This document shows positions 62,943 through 64,000 of a stretch of 64,000 bases of DNA, one piece after another; within the stretch, counting starts at the first letter, position 1, and each line of letters starts with the position of its first letter. Below the pieces are notes generated by a model, which had not been told where the DNA came from, searched no databases, and saw nothing but the letters and a program-made list of their open reading frames with translations. The stretch lies in contig CAVVIO010000039.1 in NCBI GenBank assembly GCA_963748095.1, positions 1 through 64,000 on the forward strand, read 5' to 3'. Both the position numbers and the translations under genes were made by a program. This stretch comes from CAVVIO01 sp963748095 (GTDB lineage Bacteria > Bacteroidota > Bacteroidia > Bacteroidales > UBA10428).

Positions 62943-62950
62943 TAAAGGTA
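62943..62950 (-). promoter_or_regulatory. Candidate -7 promoter element of umuD
   Basis: TACCTTTA on the minus strand resembles TAnnTTTG and ends 17 bases ahead of the umuD ATG. The -33 region is not distinct. Confidence 0.35.
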
Positions 62951-63097
62951 CAAAATTAATGATCATTTTTATCCGGCCGGCAATTTCGGGCATGTATAAT
63001 TATTCGCGAATCCCAGGGCCAATAGAGGCTGTCTTAACACGATTGGAGGGATTTGTGGATGGATGGGATTTTGTGGGAATCAGGGAAACGTTGGAAA

Positions 63098-63122
63098 AGA
63101 TGCGGATTACAAACCCGCATCT
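63098..63122. repeat. Hairpin between umuD and the glycosyltransferase gene
   Basis: AGATGCGG (63098-63105) pairs with CCGCATCT (63115-63122), loop nine bases. The GATGCGGATTACAAA and CCCGCATCTGCG stretch is the kind of small extragenic palindrome often seen in Bacteroidota. It lies just after the stop of the glycosyltransferase gene and could act as its terminator, although no T-run follows on the minus strand. Confidence 0.4.
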
Positions 63123-63129
63123 GCGTGGT

Positions 63130-64000
63130 TTATTTATTGAATTCTTCTTCAATTAGTTTTACAGTTAGTTGAAGTCCGTCGCAATCATTTATTTTCTTTG
63201 CAATTTCTTTTGCATTAATCTTGTATTGCTCATTTGTAACACAATCACTAATTGTTGCAGCGAGTTCTTTGTCTGATATCTTTTTAAAGATACAAGTCTT
63301 TGGTCCCAATCCCAATTTGATTATCTGTTTGTGGTTTTCAAACTGATCGAACATATACGGAAATGCTGCTTGCGGAACTCCTGCTTTTGCAGCTGATGCC
63401 ATGGTGCCTGTTCCGCCATGATGTATAATGGCAGCCATTTTAGGAAATAGTATCTCATAAGGAACATCATCTACATATAAAATATCAGACGAAGAATTTA
63501 CACTTGCCAGTTCGGCCCAGCCTTTTGATATGATAAATCGTTGATGGGTTGTTTCTGAAACACGATTAAAAATTCCGATTATTTTATCCGGTTCTGATAC
63601 AGGATTACTGCCAAAACTTATAAAGACAGGTGGCTTCCCGGATGCAATGAATTCTTTTACATTTTCGGGTAATTTATTTTTTGAGGGAAGAAACATATAT
63701 CCTGTTTGAGTGTACTTTGCTTTTACCCCTTCTTTCACTTTATTCAATGCAACATCTGAAGCAACAATGACATGATCGCCCCCAAAGTTTTTTATTACAT
63801 TTTTAATGGGTGACAGGCCGGCTTCCTTTCTCTTTTTATTCATGGCGCTTTTAAGTGCTGCACTTAACATAGACATCCCTAAATTATACTTCAACCGGTT
63901 CAGAAAGGAACCATCTTTGCCCGGCCCCAATGCCGAAGGATAAAAGACGATTAACCGAAAAGGAATATTTGCTACCTCGGTAGCCGATCTTACTCCAAAA
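63130..64000 (-). CDS. Glycosyltransferase family 1 (UGT/MGT-like), partial
   Basis: The frame is open to the right edge, so the N-terminus is missing; at least 290 residues are present. The sequence upstream of the first TTG (63930) continues in frame (SATEVANIPFRLIVFYPSALGP), which shows the TTG is not the start. The C-terminal nucleotide-sugar domain has PPVFISFGSNPVSEPD and HHGGTGTMASAAKAGVPQAA then FDQFENHKQIIKLGLG, a PSPG-box-like motif of the UDP-glycosyltransferases that decorate antibiotics, sterols or glycolipids. The acceptor is unknown. It is not in an operon with umuD, being 200 bases away. Confidence 0.9.
   Translation of the reverse strand, partial: FGVRSATEVANIPFRLIVFYPSALGPGKDGSFLNRLKYNLGMSMLSAALKSAMNKKRKEAGLSPIKNVIKNFGGDHVIVASDVALNKVKEGVKAKYTQTGYMFLPSKNKLPENVKEFIASGKPPVFISFGSNPVSEPDKIIGIFNRVSETTHQRFIISKGWAELASVNSSSDILYVDDVPYEILFPKMAAIIHHGGTGTMASAAKAGVPQAAFPYMFDQFENHKQIIKLGLGPKTCIFKKISDKELAATISDCVTNEQYKINAKEIAKKINDCDGLQLTVKLIEEEFNK

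Noticed and set aside
62959..63156. 65-codon plus-strand frame after umuD
   Set aside because: It runs through a small palindrome and the end of the glycosyltransferase gene on the opposite strand; no family resemblance.

Overview
The window looks like a chromosome segment of an anaerobic Bacteroidota species, probably from the Marinilabiliales/Bacteroidales side. The evidence is direct: type IX secretion (T9SS) sorting domains and a PorP/SprF-like protein, a LytS-type TPR kinase with LytTR regulators, many lipoproteins and TolC/OmpA-type envelope proteins, few Shine-Dalgarno sequences, TAnnTTTG-like promoter elements and about 40% GC. Hybrid cluster protein, a clostridial-type ferredoxin and an acetate/butyrate kinase operon suggest anaerobic fermentation. 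I did not assign a genus.

Layout. 1-2.3 kb is accessory material: a GC-rich end fragment, a HepT-MntA toxin-antitoxin pair and a broken DUF4143 ATPase spliced to the 5' end of another gene. 2.8-6 kb is a nitrosative-stress locus: frameshifted hcp, a divergent Crp/Fnr regulator, and a ferredoxin-cupin operon that carries nearly the same palindrome as hcp. 7.5-10.8 kb has a second Crp/Fnr gene divergent from a redox operon (NifX-like protein, SQR-like flavoprotein, DUF1847 protein, membrane thioredoxin). 11-18.8 kb holds a LytS/LytTR pair, an orphan LytTR protein and envelope proteins; two near-identical 30-bp sites with 21-bp periodicity precede the orphan regulator and an OmpA-family gene. 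19.4-27.8 kb is a T9SS block (PorP/SprF-like protein, type B cargo, a very large type A cargo), all frameshifted.

28-38 kb has an HxlR regulator with a divergent NADP-binding protein, GH2 and GH5 glycosidases and two EamA transporters, one behind a possible attenuator. 38.3-41 kb is a CsbD / coiled-coil lipoprotein / FtsH stress group, followed by a GH105 hydrolase. 42.4-43.8 kb is a tRNA-Lys gene whose 3' tail and terminator are tandemly repeated in 152-bp units; the unit farthest from the tRNA is split by a 588-bp inverted-repeat element containing a dead RAYT-type transposase. 46.6-51.9 kb is the pta-hbd-ackA-ptb-buk operon. 52-60 kb has a methyltransferase, lipoproteins, small membrane proteins and an HlyD-TolC pair without a pump. 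60.4-62.9 kb is a umuD-umuC-SRAP DNA-damage operon, and a glycosyltransferase runs off the right edge.

About fifteen reading-frame breaks occur in otherwise well-conserved genes. They could be residual sequencing indels or real decay; the sequence alone cannot decide. They are annotated as interrupted genes.
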